Assembly: GCF_011059135.1 (NCBI RefSeq)
Contig: NZ_JAALGD010000005.1
Coordinates: 178,305-242,304, forward strand
DNA: 64,000 nucleotides
Reading direction: 5' to 3'
Source: Brevibacillus sp. SYP-B805
GTDB taxonomy: Bacteria; Bacillota; Bacilli; Brevibacillales; Brevibacillaceae
The position numbers and the translations under genes were made by a program. Under the pieces are notes generated by a model. The model did not search any database. It saw only the letters and a program-made list of their open reading frames with translations, and had not been told where the DNA came from. The stretch's first letter is position 1. Each line of letters opens with the position of its first letter. This document shows, one piece after another, positions 44,480 through 53,786 of this stretch.

Positions 44480-45835
44480 ATGACACCCGAGTATGGAAGC
44501 AGTGTGGCTCTTGAGCAAAAAGGGGAATGGCATGACGCCCCCAAGCAGCCGTCCCTGCCGGAAGTGCATCGTTCGCTGCGTGTGCCCAAATCGGGATCAT
44601 GGCTGCGCAAGTTTCTGGCGTTCGCAGGTCCCGGCTATCTGGTGGCTGTCGGCTATATGGACCCGGGGAACTGGGCGACCGACCTTGCCGGCGGATCGCT
44701 CTTTGGCTATACTTTGCTGTCCGTCATTATGCTTTCCAACCTGATGGCGATTCTCTTGCAAGCCTTGGCCGGAAAATTGGGAATCGTGACGGGAAGGGAT
44801 CTGGCCCAGGCCTGCCGGGATCATTACAGCAAACCGGTGGCGATGGGGCTGTGGGTGCTCTGCGAGCTGGCCATCGCCGCGTGCGATCTGGCCGAGGTGA
44901 TCGGCGCCGCCATCGCGCTGAATCTGCTGTTTGGCATCCCGCTGCTGTACGGGGTCATCCTGACCAGCTTCGACGTGATGCTGGTGCTGCTCCTGCAGAA
45001 CAAGGGATTCCGGTACATTGAGGCGATTGTGATCGCCCTGATCGCCACCATCGCGGGTTGTTTTGCCGTGGAGATGTACCTGTCCAAGCCGGATGTGACG
45101 GGTATTCTGGGCGGATTCGTGCCCAGCGCCGAGATCATCCGCAATCCGGAGATGCTCTACATCGCCATCGGGATCCTGGGGGCGACGGTGATGCCGCACA
45201 ACCTCTATCTCCATTCCTCCATCGTCCAAACCCGCCGGTATGAACAAACCAGCAGCGGCAAACGGGAAGCGATCCGCTATGCGACGATGGATTCGACCAT
45301 CGCGCTTCTTTTCGCCTTGATGATCAACGCGGCGATCCTGATTCTCTCTTCGGCAGCTTTTCACCGGGCGGGGATGACGGATGTGGCGGAGATCGGGGAT
45401 GCGTACCATCTCCTCACGCCCGTCCTCGGCACAACGGCAGCCAGCATCCTGTTCGGGGTGGCGCTGCTCGCGGCAGGGCAGAACTCTACCTTGACGGGGA
45501 CCCTGGCCGGACAGATCGTCATGGAAGGCTTCCTCAACATCCGCCTGAAGCCCTGGCTGCGCCGGCTGCTCACCCGGCTGATCGCGATTATTCCCGCCGT
45601 GATCGTGACCGCCCTCTACGGCGAGAGCGGAACGGCCCAGCTGCTGATCCTGAGCCAGGTGATTCTCTCCCTGCAGCTTTCCTTCGCTGTGGTGCCGCTT
45701 GTGCAGTTCACCAGCGACAAAAGGAAGATGGGCGAGTTCGTCAACCCGCCGTGGCTGAAAATGCTGGCATGGACGGTTGCCATCGTGATTATGGGGTTAA
45801 ACGCCTATCTGCTGTTCCAGACGTTTTTTGGGTAA
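44480..45835 (+). CDS. mntH: Nramp-type Mn(II)/divalent metal transporter
   Basis: 451 residues, about 11 membrane helices. The metal-binding motifs DPGN (helix 1, [11 protein letters not shown]) and MPHN (helix 6, [12 protein letters not shown]) are both intact. The transport signature [19 protein letters not shown] follows. It imports Mn(II), driven by protons. The start at 44480 follows GAGGTGAGA. The upstream palindromes suggest MntR control. Monocistronic. Confidence 0.94.
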   Translation: MTPEYGSSVALEQKGEWHDAPKQPSLPEVHRSLRVPKSGSWLRKFLAFAGPGYLVAVGYMDPGNWATDLAGGSLFGYTLLSVIMLSNLMAILLQALAGKLGIVTGRDLAQACRDHYSKPVAMGLWVLCELAIAACDLAEVIGAAIALNLLFGIPLLYGVILTSFDVMLVLLLQNKGFRYIEAIVIALIATIAGCFAVEMYLSKPDVTGILGGFVPSAEIIRNPEMLYIAIGILGATVMPHNLYLHSSIVQTRRYEQTSSGKREAIRYATMDSTIALLFALMINAAILILSSAAFHRAGMTDVAEIGDAYHLLTPVLGTTAASILFGVALLAAGQNSTLTGTLAGQIVMEGFLNIRLKPWLRRLLTRLIAIIPAVIVTALYGESGTAQLLILSQVILSLQLSFAVVPLVQFTSDKRKMGEFVNPPWLKMLAWTVAIVIMGLNAYLLFQTFFG

Positions 45836-45842
45836 CATGAAA

Positions 45843-45896
45843 ACATCCCCTCTGTGCTGACAGGTTCTTCCTGTCGCGGGAGGGGATGTTTTTTGG
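45843..45896. terminator. Intrinsic terminator after mntH
   Basis: AACATCCCCTC pairs with GAGGGGATGTT, with a smaller GACAGG/CCTGTC hairpin inside; T6 follows. Convergent with the BtrH-like gene. Confidence 0.85.
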
Positions 45897-45905
45897 AGAG
45901 CATGT

Positions 45906-46853
45906 TCATACGGGATCGACAAGCATCAATGCGTGCCGGAACTGCTCTTCCGCATGCGCCAGCGCTCTGAGAGCGGCCGCAAGATCCTGCCGGTTATCCG
46001 CCACCGCGTGTACGTGGCAGGTGCCGAACAACTGCGCCTGCCGTTCTTTCAGGCGGGCCAAACCTGGCAGACGCCGGGCGAAAAAGTTTGCGTAATCGAG
46101 CGCTCTGCGTGCCCCCAACTGAAAAAGGAAATAGCGCATATGATTGCGGCCTTCCGGGGTGATCGTTTCCTGTTCGATCGCGTCGGCGAAGGCTCGTATG
46201 GCTTTCTCGCAGCAGGGAAGGCCCTTTTGACCGGCTTCTTCCTCGGTTTCCCGATACACCGTTTGGAAGTAGCGGATCGCCTGCCCGAACAGTTCTTGTT
46301 CCGCGGGTGTGCGCTGGCGGGAGGGCCGTGTCCAGAACTGATAGGGATACCTGCGATAGGGAATCTTCTCCGCCCGCCATGCCAGCCCGAATGGTTCCCA
46401 CGCCAACGATACATGCGGGTAGCCGGCCGGATCGTGCAGGTATACGTTCTCGTCATCTGCCGCATAAACGAGCACATAATGGTCGCTGCCGCCCAAATAG
46501 GAATGGTTCGGATGGTACAGCAGCATGCCCATGTCAAGGGGGCCCACGACGGCAGGTCCGTCTTTCAGGTGGGTGCGCAAATCCTCAACAGGCGGTGCGG
46601 ATGTGGTGTCACAGCCTTGTGCAAGAAAGGTGAACCCCAACAGGTCCAGTGCCCGGCCAATCCCTTCATCGGGTGCGACCCGGCCGTTAAACCAGGCAAA
46701 CTGCAGCGCTTCCTCCCACATGGCCCCGAGTCCTACCCCGGTTAACACTTCAATCAGGGAAGGGGCGATTTTTTCTCCGATGCTGTGAAGCAGCATGGCG
46801 GTTGAATTGGCATAGCAATAGGCGCCGTTTCCGATGTACGCGGTGGTGCCCAT
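45906..46853 (-). CDS. BtrH-like cysteine peptidase/acyltransferase-fold protein
   Basis: 315 residues from ATG 46853, 10 nt after AAAGGAGG. The N-terminal half fits the BtrH/C39-like papain fold: Cys13 in GNGAYCYANSTAML as nucleophile, GGSDHYVLVYAAD with the catalytic His, and YLHDPAG with the Asp/Asn. BtrH transfers an acyl side chain in butirosin synthesis; homologues occur widely outside antibiotic clusters. No other antibiotic genes are near, so that activity is not implied. The C-terminal half (about 190-315) is helical and unrecognised. Confidence 0.75.
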   Translation of the reverse strand: MGTTAYIGNGAYCYANSTAMLLHSIGEKIAPSLIEVLTGVGLGAMWEEALQFAWFNGRVAPDEGIGRALDLLGFTFLAQGCDTTSAPPVEDLRTHLKDGPAVVGPLDMGMLLYHPNHSYLGGSDHYVLVYAADDENVYLHDPAGYPHVSLAWEPFGLAWRAEKIPYRRYPYQFWTRPSRQRTPAEQELFGQAIRYFQTVYRETEEEAGQKGLPCCEKAIRAFADAIEQETITPEGRNHMRYFLFQLGARRALDYANFFARRLPGLARLKERQAQLFGTCHVHAVADNRQDLAAALRALAHAEEQFRHALMLVDPV

Positions 46854-46958
46854 GCCTCTCATCCTCCTTTCATGCAAAAACGCCTGTTGCATAGACATCA
46901 GGAGGAGCGGTTTTCTGACAGCGGTTGAACCAAGTCGGAAAACAAGGGATGATCCGAC

Positions 46959-48026
46959 CTATTCACCCGTGTCCAATTTCAGTTTCAGATAAATCTGTTT
47001 GCTTCCGTCGCTATCCGTTTTGACCCATTTGCCGGCCAGCTTTTCTCCCTTCTCGCCATAATTCTCTTTCACGGTCTGCCAGGCGTCCTCCCTGGGTTTA
47101 AACACAAGCTCCACATACATGTTCTTGCTGTCTTTCGGGTAAGGGATGCTTAGATCAAAGGAGCCGTCGGGATTGACGTATTTCGTGGCGGAATAGCCAA
47201 ACGTGACATAACCGGGTATCTCGACACCGCCTGTTACTTGTGAACCTTCCAGCAGATTGCTGGTTGCATGCACATAGATCAAACGCTCGTCTTTACGCAG
47301 CTCCGGTTTGATCCACACTTCCGGACTGCCGTAATCGGCCGGTTTTTCCCATTTCGGCATCTCCAAAGCCAGTTTGAGCGGATGATCCTTCCTGGGGTGA
47401 AAATAGCCTTTCAGTTCCACTTTTTTCTTTATCGATTTGTCATCATCCTGATATTGATAGACGGCGTCCCCCTGCAGCTTGTCACCGTTTTCGCCGTAAT
47501 GTTGCTGCAGTTCGGGAATCTGCATCTTGGGGTTGAAGGTAACGGTCAATTCCACCTGCTGGTTCAGATTCGGTTTTTTGATGAACAGCTGAAAACTGCC
47601 ATCCGGGTCGACCTCCGCCGTATCCGAGTATCCGAACATGGCATATCCCTCCGCATCCACGTTTCCGCTTACCTTGGCGCCCGACAGCAGGTTGCTGGTG
47701 CCTTTGACAACCAGATAGCCATCCTTTTCTTCGACCGTTGCCTGCATGGACACCTGTAGGTTTCCCTGATCCGGTCGAACGCTGTTTTCGGGACTGCCTA
47801 CTACTTGAAAGGAAACGGCCTCTCCTTGCTGCTCTGGAGCGGAAGAGGGGGAACTGCCAGGCGAGCCGGAAGCGGAAGGCTGTATGCCGGTTGCAGCCAA
47901 ATCTGCTTCCTTGCCGGCTGCATCCGGTTGAGCAGCCTGATTCTCCACTTGCTTCGGCGTTTCTTCCGCTTGATTGCAGCCTGCGATCATGAGCGAAAGA
48001 ACAAGTAACAGGGCAAATCGTTTCAC
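46959..48026 (-). CDS. Lipoprotein with two tandem homologous domains
   Basis: 355 residues from GTG 48026, 6 nt after AAGGAGGT. Lipobox IAGC with Cys17 after a hydrophobic signal, so it is attached to the outer face of the membrane. A Ser/Gly/Pro/Glu-rich linker (about 20-75) is followed by two related domains of about 120 residues. They share TSNLL-G-x-V-x-G, GYxxFGYS, xVxPDGSF, and HYGENGDKL versus NYGEKGEKL. Internal duplication is evident. Family and function not recognised. Confidence 0.8.
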   Translation of the reverse strand: MKRFALLLVLSLMIAGCNQAEETPKQVENQAAQPDAAGKEADLAATGIQPSASGSPGSSPSSAPEQQGEAVSFQVVGSPENSVRPDQGNLQVSMQATVEEKDGYLVVKGTSNLLSGAKVSGNVDAEGYAMFGYSDTAEVDPDGSFQLFIKKPNLNQQVELTVTFNPKMQIPELQQHYGENGDKLQGDAVYQYQDDDKSIKKKVELKGYFHPRKDHPLKLALEMPKWEKPADYGSPEVWIKPELRKDERLIYVHATSNLLEGSQVTGGVEIPGYVTFGYSATKYVNPDGSFDLSIPYPKDSKNMYVELVFKPREDAWQTVKENYGEKGEKLAGKWVKTDSDGSKQIYLKLKLDTGE

Positions 48027-48185
48027 ATCATTACCTCCTTGTTCTCCATTAAAGAGAAGTATAATACACAAATTACAAAAATGTATAATTTTGTTAATTT
48101 GTGAAGAATGCAATGAGATGTGACGATTGCCCTTGCGTCAACGCCAATGTTATTTTTTACTCGTAGAGCCCGCGATCAATACCGG

Positions 48186-48626
48186 TCACAGCACGTCGTA
48201 ATCCCGCTCATGAAAGCGGCCGTCCTCCATCTGGTACAGGCGCAGATCAGGATGCCCGCCTGCGAAGGACAGGATCCAGTAGCCGAGGGACGGGTAATGC
48301 CAGCCATCCCTGTCTGCGGCGGAAGGGACGGGCGGTGTGGCGGGATGGGTGTGGAGCACGCCGAGCCACTGCAGGCCGGCTTCCCGGATGGCGCGCAGCG
48401 TACGGAGAAGGATCTCTCCTTCCCAGGCGAAGGCATGGCGGTATCTTCCCTCGGGAGGATGGGGAAAACAGTGCGTAATGACGGAGCCATGTCCGGCCAA
48501 AAGCGCAGAATATTCATCGGGAAGCGCCTCTCTTCCATCTGCGCAGAGGCGTTTCACCACTTTTCCATCTATCTGCAGTCTGGTATGCTTATTCCGAAAA
48601 GGATTTCCCAACAGATCGGGGCGCAT
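48186..48626 (-). CDS. JAMM/MPN-type metalloprotease domain protein
   Basis: 146 residues from ATG 48626 with AGGGGGAACGG upstream. The JAMM motif is complete: a Glu in DEYSALLAG, then HTHPATPPVPSAAD (H-x-H-x7-S-x2-D). Bacterial JAMM proteins remove ubiquitin-like sulfur carriers (Mec+/CysO type) or process other small proteins. No ThiS/MoaD-like carrier gene is adjacent. It diverges from yunF with only 31 bp between start codons. Confidence 0.83.
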   Translation of the reverse strand: MRPDLLGNPFRNKHTRLQIDGKVVKRLCADGREALPDEYSALLAGHGSVITHCFPHPPEGRYRHAFAWEGEILLRTLRAIREAGLQWLGVLHTHPATPPVPSAADRDGWHYPSLGYWILSFAGGHPDLRLYQMEDGRFHERDYDVL

Positions 48627-48657
48627 GTCCGTTCCCCCTTTTAGCAGAGAGGTTGTT

Positions 48658-49515
48658 ATGGCAAAAAGCAGCATCCACGTGGGATTATGCGGATGGGGAG
48701 ATCATGAATCGCTCTATCCTCCCGGTGTACGCGACAGGGAGAAGCTGTCGGTGTATGCCAGCCATTTTCCGCTGGTGGAAATCGACAGCTCGTTTTACGC
48801 TATTTTACCACAAAAAAACTATGAGACCTGGGTGCGGGAAACGCCGGAATCCTTCCGCTTCGTGATCAAGCCGCATCAAGCCATCACCGGCCATCAGCGC
48901 GGCGGGCAGGAGGAAGACCGAAGCGAGCTGTTCCGCCGTTTTGAGGAGAGCATCCAGCCGGTGGCGGCATCGGGGAAGCTGGCTGCCCTGCTCTTTCAGT
49001 TCCCGCCCTGGTTCGACTGCACGCGGGAGCATGTGCGGTACATTCAGCGCTGCGCGGAGGCGTTTTCCCGCTATCCGGTGGCGGTGGAGTTTCGCCATCG
49101 CAGCTGGTTTGAAGCGGAGTACCGGGAGAAGACGCTCGCGTTTCTGCGGGGGCTTGGGGCCATCCACACCGTGTGCGACGAACCGCAGGCGGGGGTGGGG
49201 TGCGTGCCGATCGTGGTCGCCGTCACCCAGCCCAAGCTGGCGCTCGTCCGGTTCCACGGCCGCAATGTCAAGGGATGGCGCGACCCCGGCAAGGGTGTGA
49301 ACTGGCGGGACGTGCGCTACTTGTACCACTACAAGGAAGAGGAGCTCCGGGAATGGGTGCCGCGCGTCCAGGAACTGGCCCGGCAGGCGGAGCAGGTATT
49401 GGTCCTGTTTAACAACAATTCGGGGAAGCATGCGGCGGGCAATGCCAAGGAATTCATGCAGATGCTCGGCATTCAGCCAAGCGGCCTGCATCCGAGACAG
49501 CTGGAGCTTTTTTGA
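48658..49515 (+). CDS. yunF: DUF72 family protein (YunF-like)
   Basis: 285 residues. DUF72 TIM-barrel-like signature: GLCGWGDHESLYPPG, SFYAILPQKNYETW, LLFQFPPWF, VAVEFRHRSW, and the C-terminal VLFNNNSGKHAAGNA. Function unknown. The start at 48658 follows AGAGAGG. It is followed 29 nt later by a TauE/SafE permease and then YunD and YunC homologues, a block also found in B. subtilis (yunC-F) although in a different order as I recall it. Confidence 0.87.
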   Translation: MAKSSIHVGLCGWGDHESLYPPGVRDREKLSVYASHFPLVEIDSSFYAILPQKNYETWVRETPESFRFVIKPHQAITGHQRGGQEEDRSELFRRFEESIQPVAASGKLAALLFQFPPWFDCTREHVRYIQRCAEAFSRYPVAVEFRHRSWFEAEYREKTLAFLRGLGAIHTVCDEPQAGVGCVPIVVAVTQPKLALVRFHGRNVKGWRDPGKGVNWRDVRYLYHYKEEELREWVPRVQELARQAEQVLVLFNNNSGKHAAGNAKEFMQMLGIQPSGLHPRQLELF

Positions 49516-49544
49516 CATCGAGCCAATGCGAAATGAGGGGAATC

Positions 49545-50366
49545 ATGTTTGGATTGATCCTGCTTTTTATCATCATCGGATTGTTTGCCGGAGCGACCGG
49601 GAGCATTGTCGGGATAGGCGGAGGCATGTTTTTCGTCCCGGCGCTGCTGTTTTTTGTCAATCAGCAGGCGCCTGGCACGATGACGCCGCAGATGGCGGCC
49701 GCCACCTCCCTGGCGGTGATCGCCGTAACCGGGCTTTCGTCGTCGCTCTCCTATTTGAAGCAGAAGCGGGTGGATACGCAGGCAGCCCTGCTGTTTTTCC
49801 TCGGCAGCGCGCCGGGGGCGGTCGCCGGGGTCTATCTCAACAAGCTGCTGCATTTTGAATCGTTTTCCCTCTTTTTTGGGCTGTTTCAACTGGGGATGTT
49901 CGTGCTGTTGATGGTGAGGGACCGCATCAAGCCGCGTACGCTCCGGTGGGATGTGAAGCGTACCTTCATCGATGCGGAAGGCATTGAATACGAATACGGC
50001 TATCAGCGGTGGTTGGCTGTGACCATCGCCTTCTTCGTCGGAATCGTTTCCTCGCTGTTTGGCGTGGGGGGCGGCATCCTGATGGTGCCATCCATGATCA
50101 TTCTGTTCCGTTTTCCGCCTCACGTGGCGACGGCTACCTCCATGCTGGTCATTTTTCTGTCGGCCGTGGTCGGCTCGGTCACCAACGCGCTTCACGGCCA
50201 CATCGACTGGCTGTATGCTGCCTGCCTGGCCCCCGGCGCCTGGTTCGGCGGCAAGGCCGGGGCGCAGATTGCGGCACGCTTGAAAGGAAAAACGGTCGTC
50301 CTCGTGCTGCGCGTCCTGATTCTGGGAATCGCGATACAGATGATCGGCGAAGCCATCCTTGAATAA
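49545..50366 (+). CDS. yunE: TauE/SafE-family permease (YunE-like)
   Basis: 273 residues, about eight membrane helices in two halves. Half starts are FAGATGSIVGIGGGMFFVP and VSSLFGVGGGILMVP, characteristic of the family. A cytosolic loop near residue 140 (KRTFIDAEGIEYEYGYQ) is notable. ATG 49545 follows GAGGGGAATC. Probably exports or imports a sulfur-containing anion; its neighbours do not settle which. Confidence 0.87.
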   Translation: MFGLILLFIIIGLFAGATGSIVGIGGGMFFVPALLFFVNQQAPGTMTPQMAAATSLAVIAVTGLSSSLSYLKQKRVDTQAALLFFLGSAPGAVAGVYLNKLLHFESFSLFFGLFQLGMFVLLMVRDRIKPRTLRWDVKRTFIDAEGIEYEYGYQRWLAVTIAFFVGIVSSLFGVGGGILMVPSMIILFRFPPHVATATSMLVIFLSAVVGSVTNALHGHIDWLYAACLAPGAWFGGKAGAQIAARLKGKTVVLVLRVLILGIAIQMIGEAILE

Positions 50367-50409
50367 AAAGCTCAAACGGGATTGTCGCGGGCGCGAGGGG
50401 GGGAGAAAC

Positions 50410-51840
50410 GTGACGAGAATCCTGCACATTCTACATACCAATGATCTGCACAGCCAGTTTGCCCACATGCCGCAGATCGCGTCCTGCCTCAAGCAGCACC
50501 GGGCCAGATGGGAAGAGCAGGGGGAACATGTGCTGACCGTCGACGTCGGCGATCATCTGGACAGGATGAGCATCAAGACGGAAGCGACCTGGGGCCGGTC
50601 CAATGTGGAGGTCTTAAACCGGTCGGGTTATCAGTATGTGACCATCGGGAACAACGAAGGGATTACCCTGCCAAAGGAAAAGCTGGACGTCCTGTACCGC
50701 GATGCCCGCTTTACCGTCGTGCTGAACAATCTGCAGGAAGCGGGTGCGGACGGCCCCCTGCCATGGGCTGTGCCGTTTGCGATTCATGAATGGCCGGACT
50801 TGCGTGTCGCGCTGTTGGGGGCGACCGTGCCGTTTGCGGAGTTTTACCGGCTGCTCGGATGGGAAGCGAAAGATCCCCTGCCCATCCTGGCGGAGCAGGT
50901 GCGGATGCTGCGTCCCAAAGTGGACGCGATCGTCGTGCTCTCCCATCTCGGCCTGCGGGCGGATCGGGAACTGGCCAGGAAAATCCCGGGGATCGATGTG
51001 ATTTTGGGCGGCCATACCCATGAGCTGTTGAAGAACGGGGAGCAGGTCGGCTCCACGTTGATCGCGCAGGCGGGCAAATTCGGGGAGTATGTCGGCCATG
51101 TCAGGCTGACCCTTGGAAGCAAAGGGGTCGTCGCCGCCGAAGCGGAATGCCTGCGGGCGGCCGATTATCCCTATGATCCGCAGATTGTGCAGCTGATCGC
51201 AGACGAGCGGGTGAAGGCCGAGAAGCGCCTGTCTGCGCCTGTGGCCCGGCTGGAACAGGATTGGCCGGTGAACTGGGAGCGGGAGACGGCGCTGGGGTCC
51301 CTGCTTGCTGCCTGCATCCGCAAATGGACGGGGGCCGAGATCGGGCTGGCCAACAGCGGCTTGCTGCTCACCTCCCTTCACAGCGGTGTGCTTACCCGCA
51401 AGGATCTGCTGCAGTGCCTGCCCCATCCGATCAATCCATGTGCGGTAACGCTGACGGGCGAGCAGCTTCTTGGGATCCTGACCCGGGCGATTCAGCCGGA
51501 AGTGGTGCACAGGGAACTGCGCGGGTTCGGCTTCCGCGGCAAGATCGCTGGCTGGCTGGGCGTTGACGGATTGAAGATTCGCTATGCCCTGGAGCCTGCA
51601 CCGCAGATCCTGCAGGTGCTGGTGGGCGATGTCCCCCTCGAGAACGGGCGGGAATACCGCGTGGGAACGGTGGACATGTTCGTCTTTAACCGCATGTTCC
51701 CCGAACTGCTGGAAGGGAGAGACATGCAGTTCTTTTTGCCGGAGGTGCTGCGGGAGATCGCGGCAGAACTGCTGAACGACCGCGTCCTGCTGCAATCCTG
51801 CCTCCTTCCGCGCTGGGAGCTTGCCCATGGCGGCGGATAA
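50410..51840 (+). CDS. yunD: Calcineurin-like phosphoesterase / 5'-nucleotidase (YunD-like)
   Basis: 476 residues from GTG 50410, with GGGGGGAG upstream. The N-terminal metallophosphatase domain has HTNDLHSQF, DVGDHLDR, GNNEG (usual GNHE altered to GNNE), LSHLGL and GGHTHE. The C-terminal 5'-nucleotidase domain carries NSGLL. There is no signal peptide, so it is cytosolic, unlike most UshA-type enzymes. Substrate unproven. The GNNE change replaces the His that is usually catalytic and is the known pattern for the YunD subgroup as far as I recall. Confidence 0.85.
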   Translation: MTRILHILHTNDLHSQFAHMPQIASCLKQHRARWEEQGEHVLTVDVGDHLDRMSIKTEATWGRSNVEVLNRSGYQYVTIGNNEGITLPKEKLDVLYRDARFTVVLNNLQEAGADGPLPWAVPFAIHEWPDLRVALLGATVPFAEFYRLLGWEAKDPLPILAEQVRMLRPKVDAIVVLSHLGLRADRELARKIPGIDVILGGHTHELLKNGEQVGSTLIAQAGKFGEYVGHVRLTLGSKGVVAAEAECLRAADYPYDPQIVQLIADERVKAEKRLSAPVARLEQDWPVNWERETALGSLLAACIRKWTGAEIGLANSGLLLTSLHSGVLTRKDLLQCLPHPINPCAVTLTGEQLLGILTRAIQPEVVHRELRGFGFRGKIAGWLGVDGLKIRYALEPAPQILQVLVGDVPLENGREYRVGTVDMFVFNRMFPELLEGRDMQFFLPEVLREIAAELLNDRVLLQSCLLPRWELAHGGG

Positions 51841-51895
51841 CCGTCGGTAGCTTTTCCGGCAAATGGGAAGGATAAGAGGAAAAGGGGGAAGCGCC

Positions 51896-52132
51896 ATGCG
51901 TTTTGTCGATGAACTGTATGCCTTGTATCGCGGCCATTTCAACGGGGATGAAGAGGATATCGTCGCCATCGTCGTCGGCATTCTGGAGGAACAGACGCGC
52001 ATGGATCTGTACCGGATTATCGACGGGATGGATGACGAGGAACTGTTTCATATGCTGGCTACCTACATGATCGAAGTGATGAAGCGGAAGGTTGCCATGG
52101 ACGATGAGCGGCCGGGCATGCTCCTGCAGTAA
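51896..52132 (+). CDS. Small conserved protein (DUF6154-like)
   Basis: 78 residues from ATG 51896 with AAAGGGGGAAG upstream. It is acidic and wholly helical: MRFVDELYALYRGHFNGDEE, then VVGILEEQTRMDLYRII and DEEELF-like MDDEELFHML. It resembles short Bacillales proteins annotated as DUF6154 (from memory, moderate certainty). Function unknown. It lies between yunD and yunC homologues. Confidence 0.68.
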   Translation: MRFVDELYALYRGHFNGDEEDIVAIVVGILEEQTRMDLYRIIDGMDDEELFHMLATYMIEVMKRKVAMDDERPGMLLQ

Positions 52133-52206
52133 TCGCGACACCTTTTCCCCCTTGGCTCCATAGGTTATGGTAGCCCCCGATTCATGGGTTGGAAAGGAGA
52201 ATGAGG

Positions 52207-52509
52207 ATGATCGAGGTACAGCCGATTCATTTCCCGGAGGGCACCGCCCTCGCCGTCACCGTGCGGCTGCCCAAAACCACGCTGCTTGCTGTGACAACGG
52301 ATCAAGGCTATATCATGTGCGGGGCGCTGGATATCGGACTGTTGAACGAACGGCTCGCCAGCCGCGAGATCCTGGCAGGCCGGGCGGTCGGCGTGAAAAC
52401 CATTCAGGAATTGCTGGACGCGCCGCTGGAATCGGTGACGACAACGGCCGAGAAGAGAGGAATCACGCCGGGGATGATCGGACGCGATGCCGTTCGTAAA
52501 ATGTTTTGA
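52207..52509 (+). CDS. yunC: DUF1805 protein (YunC-like)
   Basis: 100 residues, the size of B. subtilis YunC. Features: IEVQPIHFPEGTALAV, LPKTTLLAVTTDQGYIMCGA and GVKTIQELLDAPLESVT, the conserved blocks of DUF1805. Structure known, function not. ATG 52207 follows AAAGGAG by 7 nt. It ends the yunF-E-D-x-C run before a terminator. Confidence 0.85.
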   Translation: MIEVQPIHFPEGTALAVTVRLPKTTLLAVTTDQGYIMCGALDIGLLNERLASREILAGRAVGVKTIQELLDAPLESVTTTAEKRGITPGMIGRDAVRKMF

Positions 52510-52510
52510 G

Positions 52511-52538
52511 AGCTTCCAACAGACGGAAGCTTTTTTTT
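52511..52538 (+). terminator. Intrinsic terminator
   Basis: AGCTTCC pairs with GGAAGCT around AACAGAC, then T7. Confidence 0.86.
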
Positions 52539-52616
52539 GTGGTATGATTGGAAAAATGACGAATCACGTCGATGGCATCATCAGAAAAGAGGAAGAGAAA
52601 GGCGACGAAAGCGAAC

Positions 52617-53711
52617 ATGAGACTTGTATCCGTACGGCGATGCCGGCCGGGGGCCATCCTGGCGCGCTCGGTCTACCTCGACAACGGGACGGTGCTGGTG
52701 GGAGAAGGGGTCGAACTGACCCAGCGCATGATCGACAGACTCATCGCCATGCAGGTGACCAATGTGTATATCCGGGATTCCCGCACCAGCGACGTGGTGG
52801 CACAGGATGCCATCTCCGAGCAGACCAGGCGGGAGGCCATGGGCCTTATCTTTGAATCGTTCCGGAAGATTCAGGATGAACCGATAAAGTGGAGGCACCG
52901 CATCCTCGACCAGCAGATGGGCCGGCGGTTCCGGCAGGTGATGCACCAGGTGATTGACGAGCTGAAGCAGAACCGCGCGGCGATGAACCTGCTGGGAAAC
53001 GTCTGCGCCGCCGATCACTATATTTTTTCCCATTCGCTCAACGTGGCGCTCTACTCGACGGCCCTTGCGCTCAAAGCGGGCTACAACGAGAAAGAGCTGC
53101 TGGAGATCGGCCTGGGGGCGATGCTGCATGATATCGGCAAGATGGCGATCCCGCTTGACATCCTGAACAAACCGGACACCTTAACCGAAGAAGAGTTCGC
53201 CATTATGCAGACGCATACGGAGATCGGCTTCGACATGCTGCGCCAGCAGGACGAGATCCCGCTGCTTTCGGCCCACTGCGCGTTCCAGCATCATGAACGC
53301 ATGGATGGCTCCGGCTATCCGCGCAGGCTGAAAGGGGAGCAGATCCATCCGTACGCCCGTCTCCTAGCCGTCTGTGACGTGTTTGACGCATTAACCACGC
53401 CTCGCGTCTACCGCAAACCGATGCTCCCCCACGAGGCGATGGAGATACTGTACGGCGGGGCGGACAGGTTGTTTGCGCCAAGCATGGTGGAAACGCTGCG
53501 GGATACCATCGCGATGTATCCCATCGGCCTCTCCGTCCGGCTGAGCACAGGCGTTTCCGGCGTGGTGGTGGATTACAATCGGGGGCAGCCGGGCAGACCG
53601 GTTGTCCGTATTCTGCAGAATGAAGCGGGCGAAGAATTGTCAGCTCCCTATGAGATCGATTTGTCAAAACATCTGGACATCGTGATTACCGCATGCGATG
53701 CCTTGCCGTAG
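52617..53711 (+). CDS. HD-GYP domain c-di-GMP phosphodiesterase-like protein
   Basis: 364 residues from ATG 52617 (MRLVSVRRC). The upstream ATG at 52572 has no ribosome site, and this one only a weak AGAAAGG, so the start is uncertain. Residues about 130-310 form the HD-GYP domain: HSLNVALYS, MLHDIGKMAIP (HD), the spaced HTEIG, QHHERMDGSGYP (HHExxDGxGYP) and CDVFDALTT. All metal ligands are intact. These enzymes hydrolyse cyclic di-GMP. The N-terminal 120 residues are a DUF3391-like segment; no receiver or membrane domain. Confidence 0.88.
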   Translation: MRLVSVRRCRPGAILARSVYLDNGTVLVGEGVELTQRMIDRLIAMQVTNVYIRDSRTSDVVAQDAISEQTRREAMGLIFESFRKIQDEPIKWRHRILDQQMGRRFRQVMHQVIDELKQNRAAMNLLGNVCAADHYIFSHSLNVALYSTALALKAGYNEKELLEIGLGAMLHDIGKMAIPLDILNKPDTLTEEEFAIMQTHTEIGFDMLRQQDEIPLLSAHCAFQHHERMDGSGYPRRLKGEQIHPYARLLAVCDVFDALTTPRVYRKPMLPHEAMEILYGGADRLFAPSMVETLRDTIAMYPIGLSVRLSTGVSGVVVDYNRGQPGRPVVRILQNEAGEELSAPYEIDLSKHLDIVITACDALP

Positions 53712-53755
53712 CGCAGGAAGAGCATGAAGCGGAGCACCTCGAAATACTTGTGCAG

Positions 53756-53784
53756 GCTGCCGTCAAGCAACGGCAGCTCTTTTT
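53756..53784 (+). terminator. Intrinsic terminator of the HD-GYP gene
   Basis: GCTGCCGT pairs with ACGGCAGC around CAAGCA; TCTTTTT follows. Family A copy 2 begins three bases later, the same arrangement as at 12530-12562. Confidence 0.83.
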
Positions 53785-53786
53785 AG

